Source: JAAYLN01 sp964592855
GTDB taxonomy: Bacteria > Verrucomicrobiota > Kiritimatiellia > RFP12 > JAAYLN01
Reading direction: 5' to 3'
Length of the DNA stretch: 7,674 bases
NCBI GenBank assembly: GCA_964592855.1
Contig: CAZQKI010000213.1
Span: forward strand, 1-7,674
In this document: positions 1 through 6,504 of the stretch, one piece after another
How positions within the stretch are numbered: the stretch's first letter is position 1
Layout: every line of letters begins with the position of its first letter
Translations under genes and position numbers: made by a program
Notes under the pieces: generated by a model
Seen by the model: the letters and a program-made list of their open reading frames with translations, nothing else
What the model was told of the DNA's origin: nothing
Database searches by the model: none

Positions 1-202
1 CGTAATTGTTGGTCATGGCGATGCGGATGCAGTCGTTCAGCGAGAGGGGTGTCGCGAGCAGGTCCTGCGACTGCCGCCGCAAGGATTCGGTGAACGACAG
101 GCTCTGGTCCTTCCGTGCCTGGACGGCATCGAAGGAGGCGCAGCCGACGGCGAACAGCATCGCCGTCAGGAGACCAACGGAAAGGGTGGGGCGTAATGAC
201 AT
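1..202 (-). CDS. TolC/OprM-like outer-membrane efflux lipoprotein, N-terminal part (runs off the window)
   Basis: The 67 visible residues begin MSLRPTLSVG and form a signal peptide with a hydrophobic stretch ending in LFAVGC, a good lipobox, so the mature protein should start at the lipidated Cys21. After a polar spacer comes LSLNDCIRIAMTNNY, which matches the first helix of outer membrane efflux proteins (typically LTLxDCIxxALxNN). Such proteins form the trimeric outer-membrane exit duct of tripartite drug or metabolite pumps. The start at 202 is preferred because TAGGAA, overlapping the TAG stop of the upstream marR gene, sits about 7 bases before it; this suggests translational coupling. 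An ATG at 210 is in another frame. The position directly after a MarR repressor is typical of a regulated efflux operon, whose adaptor and pump genes would lie left of the window. The family call rests on the N-terminus only. Confidence 0.75.
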   Translation of the reverse strand, partial: MSLRPTLSVGLLTAMLFAVGCASFDAVQARKDQSLSFTESLRRQSQDLLATPLSLNDCIRIAMTNNY

Positions 203-212
203 GGCGGCATTC

Positions 213-701
213 CTAAACGCGGGCGGGGGCGTTGTTCTGTTGCTCGAGGGCCTTGGCGAATTTAACGACGAAGGCTCTGAAGGTTTCCAATTCGCTCGGG
301 GAGAAAGTCGCGGCGGCAGCCTTGGCCTCGAACAGCAGCAGGTCGTCCAGTATCGATTGGGCCAGCCGCCGGCCCTTCGAGGTGAGTTCGATGACCTTTT
401 TGCGGCGGTCGACCGGATGCGGTGTCCGGCGGGCCAGTTCCATCCGTTCCAGGGCATCCAGAATAAAGGTCATCGTCTGACGGGGCGCGTGGAATTCGTC
501 GGCCAGCCGGGAGGGCTCGGAGTCGTCAGGCGTGGTGTGCAGGTGCAGTAACGTGGCGGCCGATGTGACGGGGAGTCCGCTGCGGGCGAGACGCACGGCC
601 ATGGCCTGGTTGACGCGCCGGTACAGGGGGAGGAAGCTGGTTTCGCCCAGAATGATCCTGCCGGAGTCCGTGTCCTGTCGCGCTTCGCGTTTGTTTGTCA
701 T
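213..701 (-). CDS. MarR-family transcriptional repressor
   Basis: This 162-residue protein has the size and layout of MarR regulators: N-terminal dimerisation helix, a winged helix-turn-helix and a C-terminal helix. The DNA-binding part is visible at residues 62-114: EPSRLADEF, the recognition-helix region APRQTMTFILDALE, and the wing with the family-typical DRRKKVIELTSKGR. MarR proteins bind palindromic operators as dimers and usually leave DNA when a small phenolic or lipophilic ligand binds. It is the first gene of a minus-strand operon with an outer-membrane efflux protein 10 bases downstream, so control of that pump is the likely role. A palindrome overlaps the -10 box of its own promoter, consistent with autorepression. 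The ATG at 701 has only a weak ribosome-binding site. The ligand cannot be read from the sequence. Confidence 0.9.
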   Translation of the reverse strand: MTNKREARQDTDSGRIILGETSFLPLYRRVNQAMAVRLARSGLPVTSAATLLHLHTTPDDSEPSRLADEFHAPRQTMTFILDALERMELARRTPHPVDRRKKVIELTSKGRRLAQSILDDLLLFEAKAAAATFSPSELETFRAFVVKFAKALEQQNNAPARV

Positions 702-734
702 GGTTCGATCCGTGCCGATTTAATTCAAGATGGG

Positions 735-763
735 ATATTACAATATTGGACTATCTGGGTCAA
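735..763 (-). promoter_or_regulatory. Sigma-70-type promoter of marR with palindromic candidate operator
   Basis: On the minus strand, TTGACC (758-763) and TAATAT (735-740) are separated by exactly 17 bases, a near-consensus promoter reading toward marR; transcription should start near 728. The -10 box is part of a perfect inverted repeat, ATATT (735-739) and AATAT (742-746) around two bases. A repressor bound here would block RNA polymerase, as autoregulated MarR proteins commonly do. The promoter is seen in the sequence; the operator role is inference. Confidence 0.6.
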
Positions 764-827
764 GCCAGGTGTTGGGACGGTTCCCGGGTGCTCCGGTTTG
801 TCTGGATAAATCTGATTCAAACCGCTA

Positions 828-833
828 TATAAT
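828..833 (+). promoter_or_regulatory. Candidate -10 box upstream of the oxidoreductase remnant
   Basis: A perfect TATAAT lies 64 bases before the start of the FAD oxidoreductase remnant and points into it. No convincing -35 box is found 16-18 bases upstream (GATAAA at the 17-base spacing), so this may be a relic or activator-dependent promoter. The roughly 195-base gap to marR would then hold divergent promoters. Confidence 0.3.
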
Positions 834-897
834 GGGCTCATGGTTGTTCAGAAAATCGAATGTCGACCCACTGCAATCTTGGGGAGCGAAACATAAG

Positions 898-1372
898 ATG
901 ACAGCTTTTTGTGAGCCGGCACGTGACGTGCCCGTGGTTGAGTCGGCGGATATTCTTGTTGCTGGGGGTGGCCCTGCCGGTGTCATGGCCGCCATCGCCG
1001 CCGCGCGGCGGGGCGTACGCGTGCGACTGATCGAAGCGCACGGAGCGCTGGGCGGCATCTGGACGACGGGATGCCTGCCGCATCTCATCGAGATTCATCC
1101 ATGCGCTCGACCCAACGCTGGGAAAAGGCCTGGAGGCCTCGGGGGTGAAGGTGCAACCTTACGACATTCCGCTGCGCGCCCTGATTGCTCGCGATGCGCC
1201 CAACCTGGTGATGGCCGGTCGTTGTATTAGCGGCGAATTTTCCGCCCACGCAAGTTACCGTGTCACGGGCGTGGCGGCCGCACTGGGCGAAGCGGCAGGC
1301 AAGGCCGCTGCGGTTGCTGTGCAACGCGACGTCGCCCCGCGCGAGGTGTCCTTCGCTGAGATCGCGCTGTAG
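898..1372 (+). pseudogene. FAD-dependent oxidoreductase remnant with internal deletion and frameshift
   Basis: The first part, from ATG 898 (GGGGAG at 881-886 is a plausible ribosome-binding site), shows a clear Rossmann FAD site: DILVAGGGPAGV with G23, G25 and G28 of GxGxxG, acidic E46 ending strand two, then GGIWTTGCL. The second part lies one frame over and carries the family's C-terminal signature: YDIPLRALI, NLVMAGRCISGEF, and ASYRVTGVAAALGEAAGKAAA, ending at TAG 1370-1372. Intact members of this FAD oxidoreductase family run above 400 residues; here about 155 codons remain, so some 250-300 codons of the centre are missing. The junction is near 1085-1110. Reading on in the first frame gives a useless 110-residue product ending at 1230. 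Intact relatives are often found in PVC bacteria and act on unidentified substrates. An assembly error could mimic this lesion, but a real deletion is more likely. Confidence 0.8.
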
Positions 1373-1400
1373 GCGCTTGTTGGTTTGAGCCCCGCAACGG

Positions 1401-3026
1401 CTACTTGACGACGGGGAGGGCCTTGGCGTGGGGTGAGACGGTGTGCAGGCTCGCGCCGGGGTTCTTTTCCAGAAAATAGTCCAGGGCCCACTGCGTGGGA
1501 AAGAGAATGACCAGGTTGCCCTGCAGGTCCTCGGCCAGCTTGACGCCGATGCCCAGGTAGGCGTCTTCGTACTGTGCGCGCCGCACGCCGGCATCGAACC
1601 AGCGCACCAGGGCGTAGGGGGATGGCTCGATGCGCGGATCGGCGCCGTATTCGTTTTGCAGCCGGTACAGGACGACATCGAACTGGAGCTGGCCGACCGC
1701 GCCCAGGAGCGCGCTGGTCATGCCGGTCTCGGGCGTCCTGAAGGCCTGGATGACGCCCTCGTCCAGCAACTGGTCCATGCCCTCGCGGAACTGCTTCTGC
1801 TTGGCCGTCCCGATGTTTCGGATGGTCGCAAAGGCCTCCGGGGAAAAGCGCGGAATCTCATCGTAGACGATGGCGGGATTCGTCGTCAGCGTCGCGCCGA
1901 TGCGGAAGGCCTTGTGGGTCACGAGCCCCACGATGTCGCCAGGATAGGCGACTTCGACGGTTTCGCGGTCCTGGCCGAAGAGTTTCTGGGGGTAGGAGAG
2001 GCGGACGGGCTTGCCGGTGTCGGGATCGGGGACGACCATGTCCTTTTCGAAGGTTCCCGAGCAGATGCGGACGAAGGTCAGGCGGTCGCGGTGGCGCGGG
2101 TTCATGTTGGCCTGCACCTTGAAGACGAAGCCCGAGAAGTCCGCCGAGGCGGGGTCGATGGTTTCGCCGGCCATCGTGGTGCGGGGCTGCGGGGGGGCGC
2201 CGTGCTTGACAAAGTAGTCGAGGAGCAGCTGGACGCCGAAGTTGGTGATGCCGCTTCCGAAGAAGACGGGGGTGATGCGCCCGGCCAGGATGTCCTCGGC
2301 GGCGAAGGTTTCGCCGGCGCCGGCCAGCATTTCGACCTCCTCCACCCAGGCGGCATGCGCCTCCGGCTGCAGCAGCGCCTTGAAGGCGTCGTCGTGGATG
2401 CCGCTGACGCGGCTGGCGGCGCGGTGGCGACCGCGGGCCGAGCGCTCATAGAGGTAGAGGCGGTGCTCGATCCGGTCGTAGACGCCGCGGAAGTCTTCGC
2501 CGTTGCCGACCGGCCAGGTGACGGGAAAGGCGCCGATGCCGAGCACCTTCTCCAGTTCGTCGACCAGCGTCAGCGGATCCTGCGCCGGACGGTCCATCTT
2601 GTTCATGAAGGTGAAGATGGGGATGCCGCGGAGGCGGCAGATTTCAAACAGCTTGCGCGTGCGCTCCTCGATTCCCTTGGCGGCGTCGATCACCATGATG
2701 ACGCTGTCGACGGCGGTCAGCACGCGGTAGGTGTCCTCGCTGAAGTCCTTGTGGCCCGGGGTGTCGAGGAGGTTGATGACGCATCCGCCGTAGTCGAACT
2801 GAAGCAGGGTGGAGGAGATCGAGATGCCGCGCTCCTTCTCCAGTTCCATCCAGTCCGAGGCCGTGCTGGGCTGGTCGCGGCGGGCGCGCACGGAGCCAGC
2901 CAGCTGGATGGCGCCGCCATAAAGCAGCAGCTTCTCCGTCAGCGTCGTCTTGCCGGCGTCGGGGTGCGAAATGATGGCGAAGGTGCGCCGGCGCGTGATT
3001 TCATTAGCTCGTTCTGTGGGAAGCAT
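1401..3026 (-). CDS. prfC: Peptide chain release factor 3 (RF3 GTPase)
   Basis: RF3 is a translational GTPase that removes RF1 or RF2 from the ribosome after peptide release. From the chosen start the protein has 541 residues, close to the 529 of E. coli RF3. GTPase motifs are all present: P-loop SHPDAGKT (20-27), switch I region RGIS (66-69), DTPGH (88-92) and NKMD (142-145). RF3-specific stretches follow, including GEITPVFFG-like AGRITPVFFGSGITNFG, FSGFVFKVQANMNPRHRDR and the C-terminal GAVGQLQFDVVLYRLQNEYG. The ATG at 3026 is preferred over an in-frame ATG at 3134 because homology begins within a few residues (RRRTFAIISHPDAGK) and the extra 36 residues are Pro/His-rich and unlike the family. 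No strong ribosome-binding site is seen. The gene stands alone, diverging from the response regulator and converging on the oxidoreductase remnant with only 28 bases between and no obvious terminator. Confidence 0.96.
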   Translation of the reverse strand: MLPTERANEITRRRTFAIISHPDAGKTTLTEKLLLYGGAIQLAGSVRARRDQPSTASDWMELEKERGISISSTLLQFDYGGCVINLLDTPGHKDFSEDTYRVLTAVDSVIMVIDAAKGIEERTRKLFEICRLRGIPIFTFMNKMDRPAQDPLTLVDELEKVLGIGAFPVTWPVGNGEDFRGVYDRIEHRLYLYERSARGRHRAASRVSGIHDDAFKALLQPEAHAAWVEEVEMLAGAGETFAAEDILAGRITPVFFGSGITNFGVQLLLDYFVKHGAPPQPRTTMAGETIDPASADFSGFVFKVQANMNPRHRDRLTFVRICSGTFEKDMVVPDPDTGKPVRLSYPQKLFGQDRETVEVAYPGDIVGLVTHKAFRIGATLTTNPAIVYDEIPRFSPEAFATIRNIGTAKQKQFREGMDQLLDEGVIQAFRTPETGMTSALLGAVGQLQFDVVLYRLQNEYGADPRIEPSPYALVRWFDAGVRRAQYEDAYLGIGVKLAEDLQGNLVILFPTQWALDYFLEKNPGASLHTVSPHAKALPVVK

Positions 3027-3068
3027 CGGTGGGGGTCTCGCGATTCTGAAGCGGGTTGAAGGGATGAC

Positions 3069-3097
3069 AGTGTGCCGATGTTTCGGGTGTGGGTCAA
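3069..3097 (-). promoter_or_regulatory. Possible prfC promoter
   Basis: TTGACC (3092-3097) is followed after 17 bases by CACACT (3069-3074) on the minus strand, 42 bases before the prfC ATG. The -35 box is good and the -10 box weak (three of six consensus bases). Confidence 0.3.
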
Positions 3098-3134
3098 GAA
3101 CGACTTGATCCGATTTGTCGTTTTTAGTGTGCAT

Positions 3135-3156
3135 TCCGGGCCGGATAACTTATAAT
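3135..3156 (+). promoter_or_regulatory. Candidate promoter of the response regulator-nrdR-purC operon
   Basis: A perfect TATAAT -10 box (3151-3156) lies 60 bases before the response regulator start. The sequence 17 bases further up (TGTGCA, 3128-3133) is a poor -35 box. Between them, centred on 3140, is a small perfect inverted repeat, TCCGG and CCGGA around one G (3135-3145), which could be an operator or an activator site in a promoter with a weak -35. The function is inferred. Confidence 0.4.
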
Positions 3157-3216
3157 CGCTTGCATTCAGCAACCGTTCGGGTGCCGCAGAAGTGGTTTGC
3201 TGCTACTGGAGTTTTG

Positions 3217-3981
3217 ATGAAGCGCAATATTCTTTTGGTTGACGACGATGCCAGCCTGCTGGCCACGCTGGGCGATTTTCTCGAGATCGAGGGCTACGCC
3301 GTTTCCAAGGCGGATAGCGGGGAAAAGGCGCTGGCGCTGTTGAGGCGTCTGAAGCCGGACCTGATCGTGCTGGACATGAGCATGCCCGGCATGGGCGGGA
3401 TGGGTGTCCTGGATCGCCTCCAGCTTCCCGATGGCAGCCTCCGCTTTCCGGTCCTGGTTCTGACGGCCCGCGCGCGGATGGCCGAGTATTTCGCCGATAA
3501 GCAGGTGGATGGCTTCATCGCCAAGCCCTGCGACCCGGAGGATCTGGCGCTCGAAGTGAGCCGGATCATTTTTCAGCGTGGCGGAAGCGCTTCCTCGCCT
3601 GAGGCCGCGCCTCCGCCCGTGGTCTATCTGGGCGAACCGGATGCGGTTTTGCAGGCGTCGATCATCAGGGTTTTCCGGGAGCGGGCCTATGATGTACAGG
3701 CCTTTGCCGGCGGGGCGGACCTGCTGGAGGCCGCCATCCTGCAGCCGCCCTCGGTGATCGTGATGCGTCTGGAGATGGAGGGGCAGTGCGCGGACGCGGT
3801 CGTGGGCATGCTTCAGAAGATGTCGCGCACCAGCGCGCTCCCCGTCATCGTCTATGGCATCGGCGCACCGGATGCGAAGCTCGAGCACGTCGCCGTTCTG
3901 GACGAGAAGCACTGCGTCATTCTGGCGACCGCCGATCCCGCGAAGCTGCTGGCATCTGTCAATCAGGTTTTTGGCCTTTAA
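3217..3981 (+). CDS. Response regulator with receiver plus degenerate receiver domain, no output domain
   Basis: The protein has 254 residues. Residues 3-120 are a complete receiver domain: acidic pair D9/D10, phosphorylation site D53 in IVLDMSMPG, T83 and K103 in the IAKP motif, so it should accept a phosphate from a histidine kinase. After a Pro/Ala/Ser-rich linker (122-134), residues 135-254 have the same length and predicted alternation as a receiver but lack its chemistry: the acidic pair becomes E140/P141, the phospho-Asp position is R184 in VIVMRLEMEG, and the conserved Lys-Pro is replaced by Ala-Thr. No DNA-binding or enzymatic domain follows, so it probably acts by protein contact. 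ATG 3217 is chosen because GGAG stands five bases upstream and the receiver fold begins immediately; upstream in-frame codons extend into the promoter. It is the first gene of an operon with nrdR 30 bases downstream. No kinase gene is nearby. Confidence 0.88.
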   Translation: MKRNILLVDDDASLLATLGDFLEIEGYAVSKADSGEKALALLRRLKPDLIVLDMSMPGMGGMGVLDRLQLPDGSLRFPVLVLTARARMAEYFADKQVDGFIAKPCDPEDLALEVSRIIFQRGGSASSPEAAPPPVVYLGEPDAVLQASIIRVFRERAYDVQAFAGGADLLEAAILQPPSVIVMRLEMEGQCADAVVGMLQKMSRTSALPVIVYGIGAPDAKLEHVAVLDEKHCVILATADPAKLLASVNQVFGL

Positions 3982-4011
3982 CCGGCGCAGGCAACAGGAG
4001 ACGATGCGATT

Positions 4012-4467
4012 ATGCGTTGCCCAAAATGCGGACATCAGGATGACAAGGTGTTGGACAGCCGAGCGGCCCGCGAGGGCGTGGCGATCCGGCGCCGGCGGGC
4101 CTGTCTGGGCTGTGGTCAGCGGTTTACGACCTTCGAGGAGATCGTGAAGGACGCCTTGCGCGTGGTGAAACGGGATGGACGCCACGAGGAGTTCAGTCGG
4201 CTCAAGTTGATGAGCGGCATCATGCGGGCCTGCGAAAAGCGTCCGGTGAGCCCCATCATGATCGATTCGCTGGTCGATGAGATCATCGAGGAGATCGAGC
4301 AGCGCGAGGATTCGGATATTTCGAGCCAGGACATCGGCGAGAAGGTCATGCAGCGGCTGGAGAAGCTCGACGACGTCGCCTATGTGCGTTTTGCATCGGT
4401 TTATCGCCGCTTCGCCGATGTCAATCAGTTCATCAATGCAATCAGTGAAGTGGTTCGCAAAACCTAG
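4012..4467 (+). CDS. nrdR: Transcriptional repressor NrdR
   Basis: NrdR is a zinc- and nucleotide-dependent repressor of ribonucleotide reductase genes. The 151-residue length is typical. The N-terminal zinc ribbon is complete, with cysteines C3, C6, C31 and C34 and the signature MRCPKCGHQDDKVLDSRAA and FTTFEE. An ATP-cone follows at about residues 46-136, containing VVKRDGRHEEFSRLKL and the conserved DVAYVRFASVYRRF, where ATP/dATP binding tunes oligomerisation and DNA binding. AGGAG at 3996-4000 lies 11 bases upstream, slightly far; an ATG at 4004 is in another frame. It follows the response regulator by 30 bases and precedes purC by 11, so the three are probably cotranscribed. No ribonucleotide reductase gene and no recognisable NrdR box is in the window, so its targets lie elsewhere. 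Confidence 0.97.
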   Translation: MRCPKCGHQDDKVLDSRAAREGVAIRRRRACLGCGQRFTTFEEIVKDALRVVKRDGRHEEFSRLKLMSGIMRACEKRPVSPIMIDSLVDEIIEEIEQREDSDISSQDIGEKVMQRLEKLDDVAYVRFASVYRRFADVNQFINAISEVVRKT

Positions 4468-4478
4468 AGGATGGAAAC

Positions 4479-5456
4479 ATGATTTCGGAAGCACGGATCA
4501 GCCGGGAATTGGGCAATGTATTGGACGGCACGGACTATGCGGTCGGCAAGCGCATCACCGGCAAGGTCCGCGACAGCTATCTGCTGCCGGGTGGGCGGCG
4601 CCTGTTGGTGACGACGGACCGGGTCTCGGCCTTTGACTGCGTGCTGGGGACGATTCCCTTCAAGGGGCAGGTGCTGAACCAGCTTGCCGCCTTCTGGTTC
4701 GAGCGGATGCGCGACGTGTGTCCGAATCATGTCCTCTCCGTTCCCGACCCGAACGTGATGGTCGTGGCGGAGTGCGCGCAGCTTCCCCTGGAGTTCATTG
4801 TCCGCGGCTACATCACGGGCGTCACCAAGACTTCCGCCTGGACCAACTACGCGGCGGGCGCCCGCGTCATCTGCGGCAATCCGCTGCCTGAGGGGCTCCG
4901 CAAGGATCAGCGGCTCGAGAAGCCGATTCTGACGCCGACGACGAAGCACGAGCTCCACGACCGCAACATTTCGCGCGACGAGGCCGTTGCCGAGGGCTTG
5001 ATCACCCCCGCACTGTATGACGAGGCCGCCCGGTTATGCTTCAGCCTCTTCAACGCCGGCGTGGCGCACGCCGCCGCGCGCGGACTGATCCTGGTCGACA
5101 CCAAGTACGAACTGGGACTGTTGAACGGCCAGCTGGTCGTCAGCGACGAGATCCATACCCCCGACTCTTCGCGCTACTGGTATGCCGATACCTACGACGG
5201 GCTTTTTGCGGCGGTCAAGGACCAGCGCAAGCTCGACAAGGAGTATGTGCGCGAGTGGCTGGCGGCGCGTGGCTTCCTAGGTGACGGTACGCCGCCCGCC
5301 CTGACGGAAGAAGTGCGCATCGAGGCGGCCAAACGCTATATTCTGGCCTACGAGCAAATCACGGGGCTGGCCTTTCAGCCGATCGAGGGGCCCATCGGGG
5401 AACGCGTGCGCCAGGCGGTTGAAGCGTTCAGTTCTGGGCGCACTGCAGGCGGCTGA
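4479..5456 (+). CDS. purC: Phosphoribosylaminoimidazole-succinocarboxamide (SAICAR) synthase
   Basis: This enzyme joins CAIR and aspartate using ATP to give SAICAR, a step of purine synthesis in the cytoplasm. At 325 residues it belongs to the longer form resembling the yeast enzyme rather than the roughly 240-residue form of E. coli and Bacillus. Motifs seen are GKVRDSY (28-34) and TDRVSAFD (46-53) in the ATP-binding part, EFIVRGYITG (105-114), LVDTKYELG (205-213) and the strong signature SDEIHTPDSSRYW (222-234). The ATG at 4479 follows a ribosome-binding site in GAGGATGGAAAC that begins at the nrdR stop, so translation may be coupled to nrdR. Its last 29 bases overlap the 3' end of the convergent anti-sigma-like gene, and no terminator is visible between them. 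Pairing with nrdR puts purine synthesis and ribonucleotide reductase control under one promoter. Confidence 0.96.
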   Translation: MISEARISRELGNVLDGTDYAVGKRITGKVRDSYLLPGGRRLLVTTDRVSAFDCVLGTIPFKGQVLNQLAAFWFERMRDVCPNHVLSVPDPNVMVVAECAQLPLEFIVRGYITGVTKTSAWTNYAAGARVICGNPLPEGLRKDQRLEKPILTPTTKHELHDRNISRDEAVAEGLITPALYDEAARLCFSLFNAGVAHAAARGLILVDTKYELGLLNGQLVVSDEIHTPDSSRYWYADTYDGLFAAVKDQRKLDKEYVREWLAARGFLGDGTPPALTEEVRIEAAKRYILAYEQITGLAFQPIEGPIGERVRQAVEAFSSGRTAGG

Positions 5457-5895
5457 GCTGTTCCGCAAGCGATTCAAGCGTGACGCGGTCAGTGCCCAGG
5501 CGGCTGTCCAGGTAGGCCTCGTCCGCATTTTCGAGCAGGAAGAGGACGCTTCCCAGGCGATCCAAACGGACCTGTTCCGCATTCCGCACGTGGACCTGGA
5601 ACCCGCCGCCGATGAGCAGAACCAGGGCCGCTGCGGCTGCCAGGCGCCGCACCAGGCGGTGCTGCCGGATGCGGAACCGGCGGCGCGCAATCGCGGTCCG
5701 GGCGGCCGGATTCAACTGGCTGACCGTCAGCACCCCGGCCGGGCCGGCGGAAAAGGCCGCTTTCGCGTGCTTCGTCAAAGCTTCGAGGTCGCGCGTCCAG
5801 GCGGCCGTCTGCTGCCGTTCACGTTCGGAAAGCCGAGCCTCCCCGCTGGCGGCCAGCAGGGCCTTCATTTCAAGCTCGTGGTCAGTGCTGTTCAT
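5428..5895 (-). CDS. Single-span membrane protein, probable anti-sigma factor for the adjacent ECF sigma
   Basis: The protein has 155 residues. Residues 1-70 are polar and mostly helical (LSERERQQTAAWTRDLEALT), a basic stretch RRRFRIRQHRLVRR precedes one membrane span at about 84-100 (LAAAAALVLLIGGGF), and about 55 residues follow. The positive-inside rule puts the N-terminus in the cytoplasm and the C-terminus outside, the usual anti-sigma layout. Start 5895 lies 14 bases inside the end of the sigma gene and has GGAG seven bases upstream, so the two proteins are translationally coupled. The zinc anti-sigma motif HxxxCxxC is absent; the only cysteine is C152 near the end. The anti-sigma role is inferred from position and topology, not homology. 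Its tail overlaps purC convergently by 29 bases. Confidence 0.7.
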   Translation of the reverse strand: MNSTDHELEMKALLAASGEARLSERERQQTAAWTRDLEALTKHAKAAFSAGPAGVLTVSQLNPAARTAIARRRFRIRQHRLVRRLAAAAALVLLIGGGFQVHVRNAEQVRLDRLGSVLFLLENADEAYLDSRLGTDRVTLESLAEQLSRLQCAQN

Positions 5896-6451
5896 GTTCC
5901 ATCTCCAGTTCCCTGCGCAATTTCGTGACGGCGTAATGCATTCGGCCCAAGGCCGTGTTGAGCGGCACCCCGAGCAGCTTGGCGATCTCAGCAAAGCTGA
6001 GTTCCTGCTGCGTTCGGAGCAGAAACACCTCGCGTTGCTCGGCAGGCAGGGCATCGACCCGCTCGATGATCCGGCGCCGGGCCTCTTCCTCAGCGAGGTT
6101 CACAGGAGCCGTCAGGGTGTTGCCCGGCAATTTCTCGCCGAGGGTTTGCCCCCGGTCATCCTGTGCGTCCAGACTGACCGCCGGGCGCGCCCGCCGGGCC
6201 CGGTCGATCATTCCGTTTCTGGCGATCACGATCAGCCAGGCGCGGAAACTGCCGCCCTTGAACCCATGAATACCCCGGATGGCCCGCAACCAAGTTTCCT
6301 GGAAGACGTCCTCGGCCTCTGGCGTCTTGGCTCTCAGATAGCCCATCAGGGCGCGGCCGTGACGCATGACGAGCAATTCAATTGCCGCTTCGCTGCCGCT
6401 GGTGTCGAAGGCCTTGGCCAGGAGATCGTCGCTTGTTTCGGGGTCAATCAT
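5882..6451 (-). CDS. ECF-type RNA polymerase sigma factor (sigma-70 family)
   Basis: The 189-residue protein has the two-domain layout of extracytoplasmic-function sigma factors. Region 2 spans about 24-88 and includes AEDVFQETWLRA (46-57) and FRAWLIVIARNGMIDRARR, which contact the -10 element and core polymerase. A linker of about 40 residues leads to region 4 (about 128-181), with ALPAEQREVFLLR and a helix-turn-helix LSFAEIAKLLGVPLNTALGRMHYA for -35 recognition. Regions 1.1 and 3 are missing, as usual in this class. ATG 6451 is chosen because the family begins near DDLLAKAF; an in-frame GTG at 6490 would add 13 residues but lies inside a hairpin, and neither start has a good ribosome-binding site. 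It sits between a membrane metalloprotease-like gene (75 bases upstream) and a membrane protein that overlaps its end, consistent with control by membrane sequestration. Confidence 0.92.
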   Translation of the reverse strand: MIDPETSDDLLAKAFDTSGSEAAIELLVMRHGRALMGYLRAKTPEAEDVFQETWLRAIRGIHGFKGGSFRAWLIVIARNGMIDRARRARPAVSLDAQDDRGQTLGEKLPGNTLTAPVNLAEEEARRRIIERVDALPAEQREVFLLRTQQELSFAEIAKLLGVPLNTALGRMHYAVTKLRRELEMEHEQH

Positions 6452-6471
6452 GGATAGGGTGAGTTGCCGTG

Positions 6472-6504
6472 CCTGCCGTTCACATTCCACTAAACGTCGG
6501 CAGG
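6472..6504. repeat. Inverted repeat between the metalloprotease and sigma genes
   Basis: CCTGCCG (6472-6478) and CGGCAGG (6498-6504) form a perfect 7-bp stem with a 19-base loop. On the minus strand it falls between the stop of the membrane metalloprotease gene and the sigma start at 6451 and encloses the alternative GTG start at 6490. No T-run follows on that strand, so it is not a standard terminator; it might affect readthrough, mRNA stability or sigma translation. Confidence 0.5.

Noticed and set aside
1373..1400. Terminator between the oxidoreductase remnant and prfC
   Set aside because: The 28 bases contain no stem with a T-run on either strand.
1443..3059. 538-codon open frame on the plus strand opposite prfC
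   Set aside because: It is the antisense image of a well-conserved RF3 gene; its Val/Gly/Asp-rich product has no domain and arises from high GC in codon position three of prfC.
3027..3134. N-terminal extension of RF3 from an ATG at 3134
   Set aside because: The 36 extra residues do not resemble the RF3 N-terminus, which matches from 3026 on, and the extension would cover the candidate prfC promoter.
3166..4494. 442-codon open frame on the minus strand
   Set aside because: It runs opposite the response regulator and nrdR, both clearly real, and its product is His/Leu/Arg-rich without any motif.
5612..6457. 281-codon open frame on the plus strand
   Set aside because: It is antisense to the sigma and anti-sigma-like genes, whose motifs and coupled overlap are convincing.
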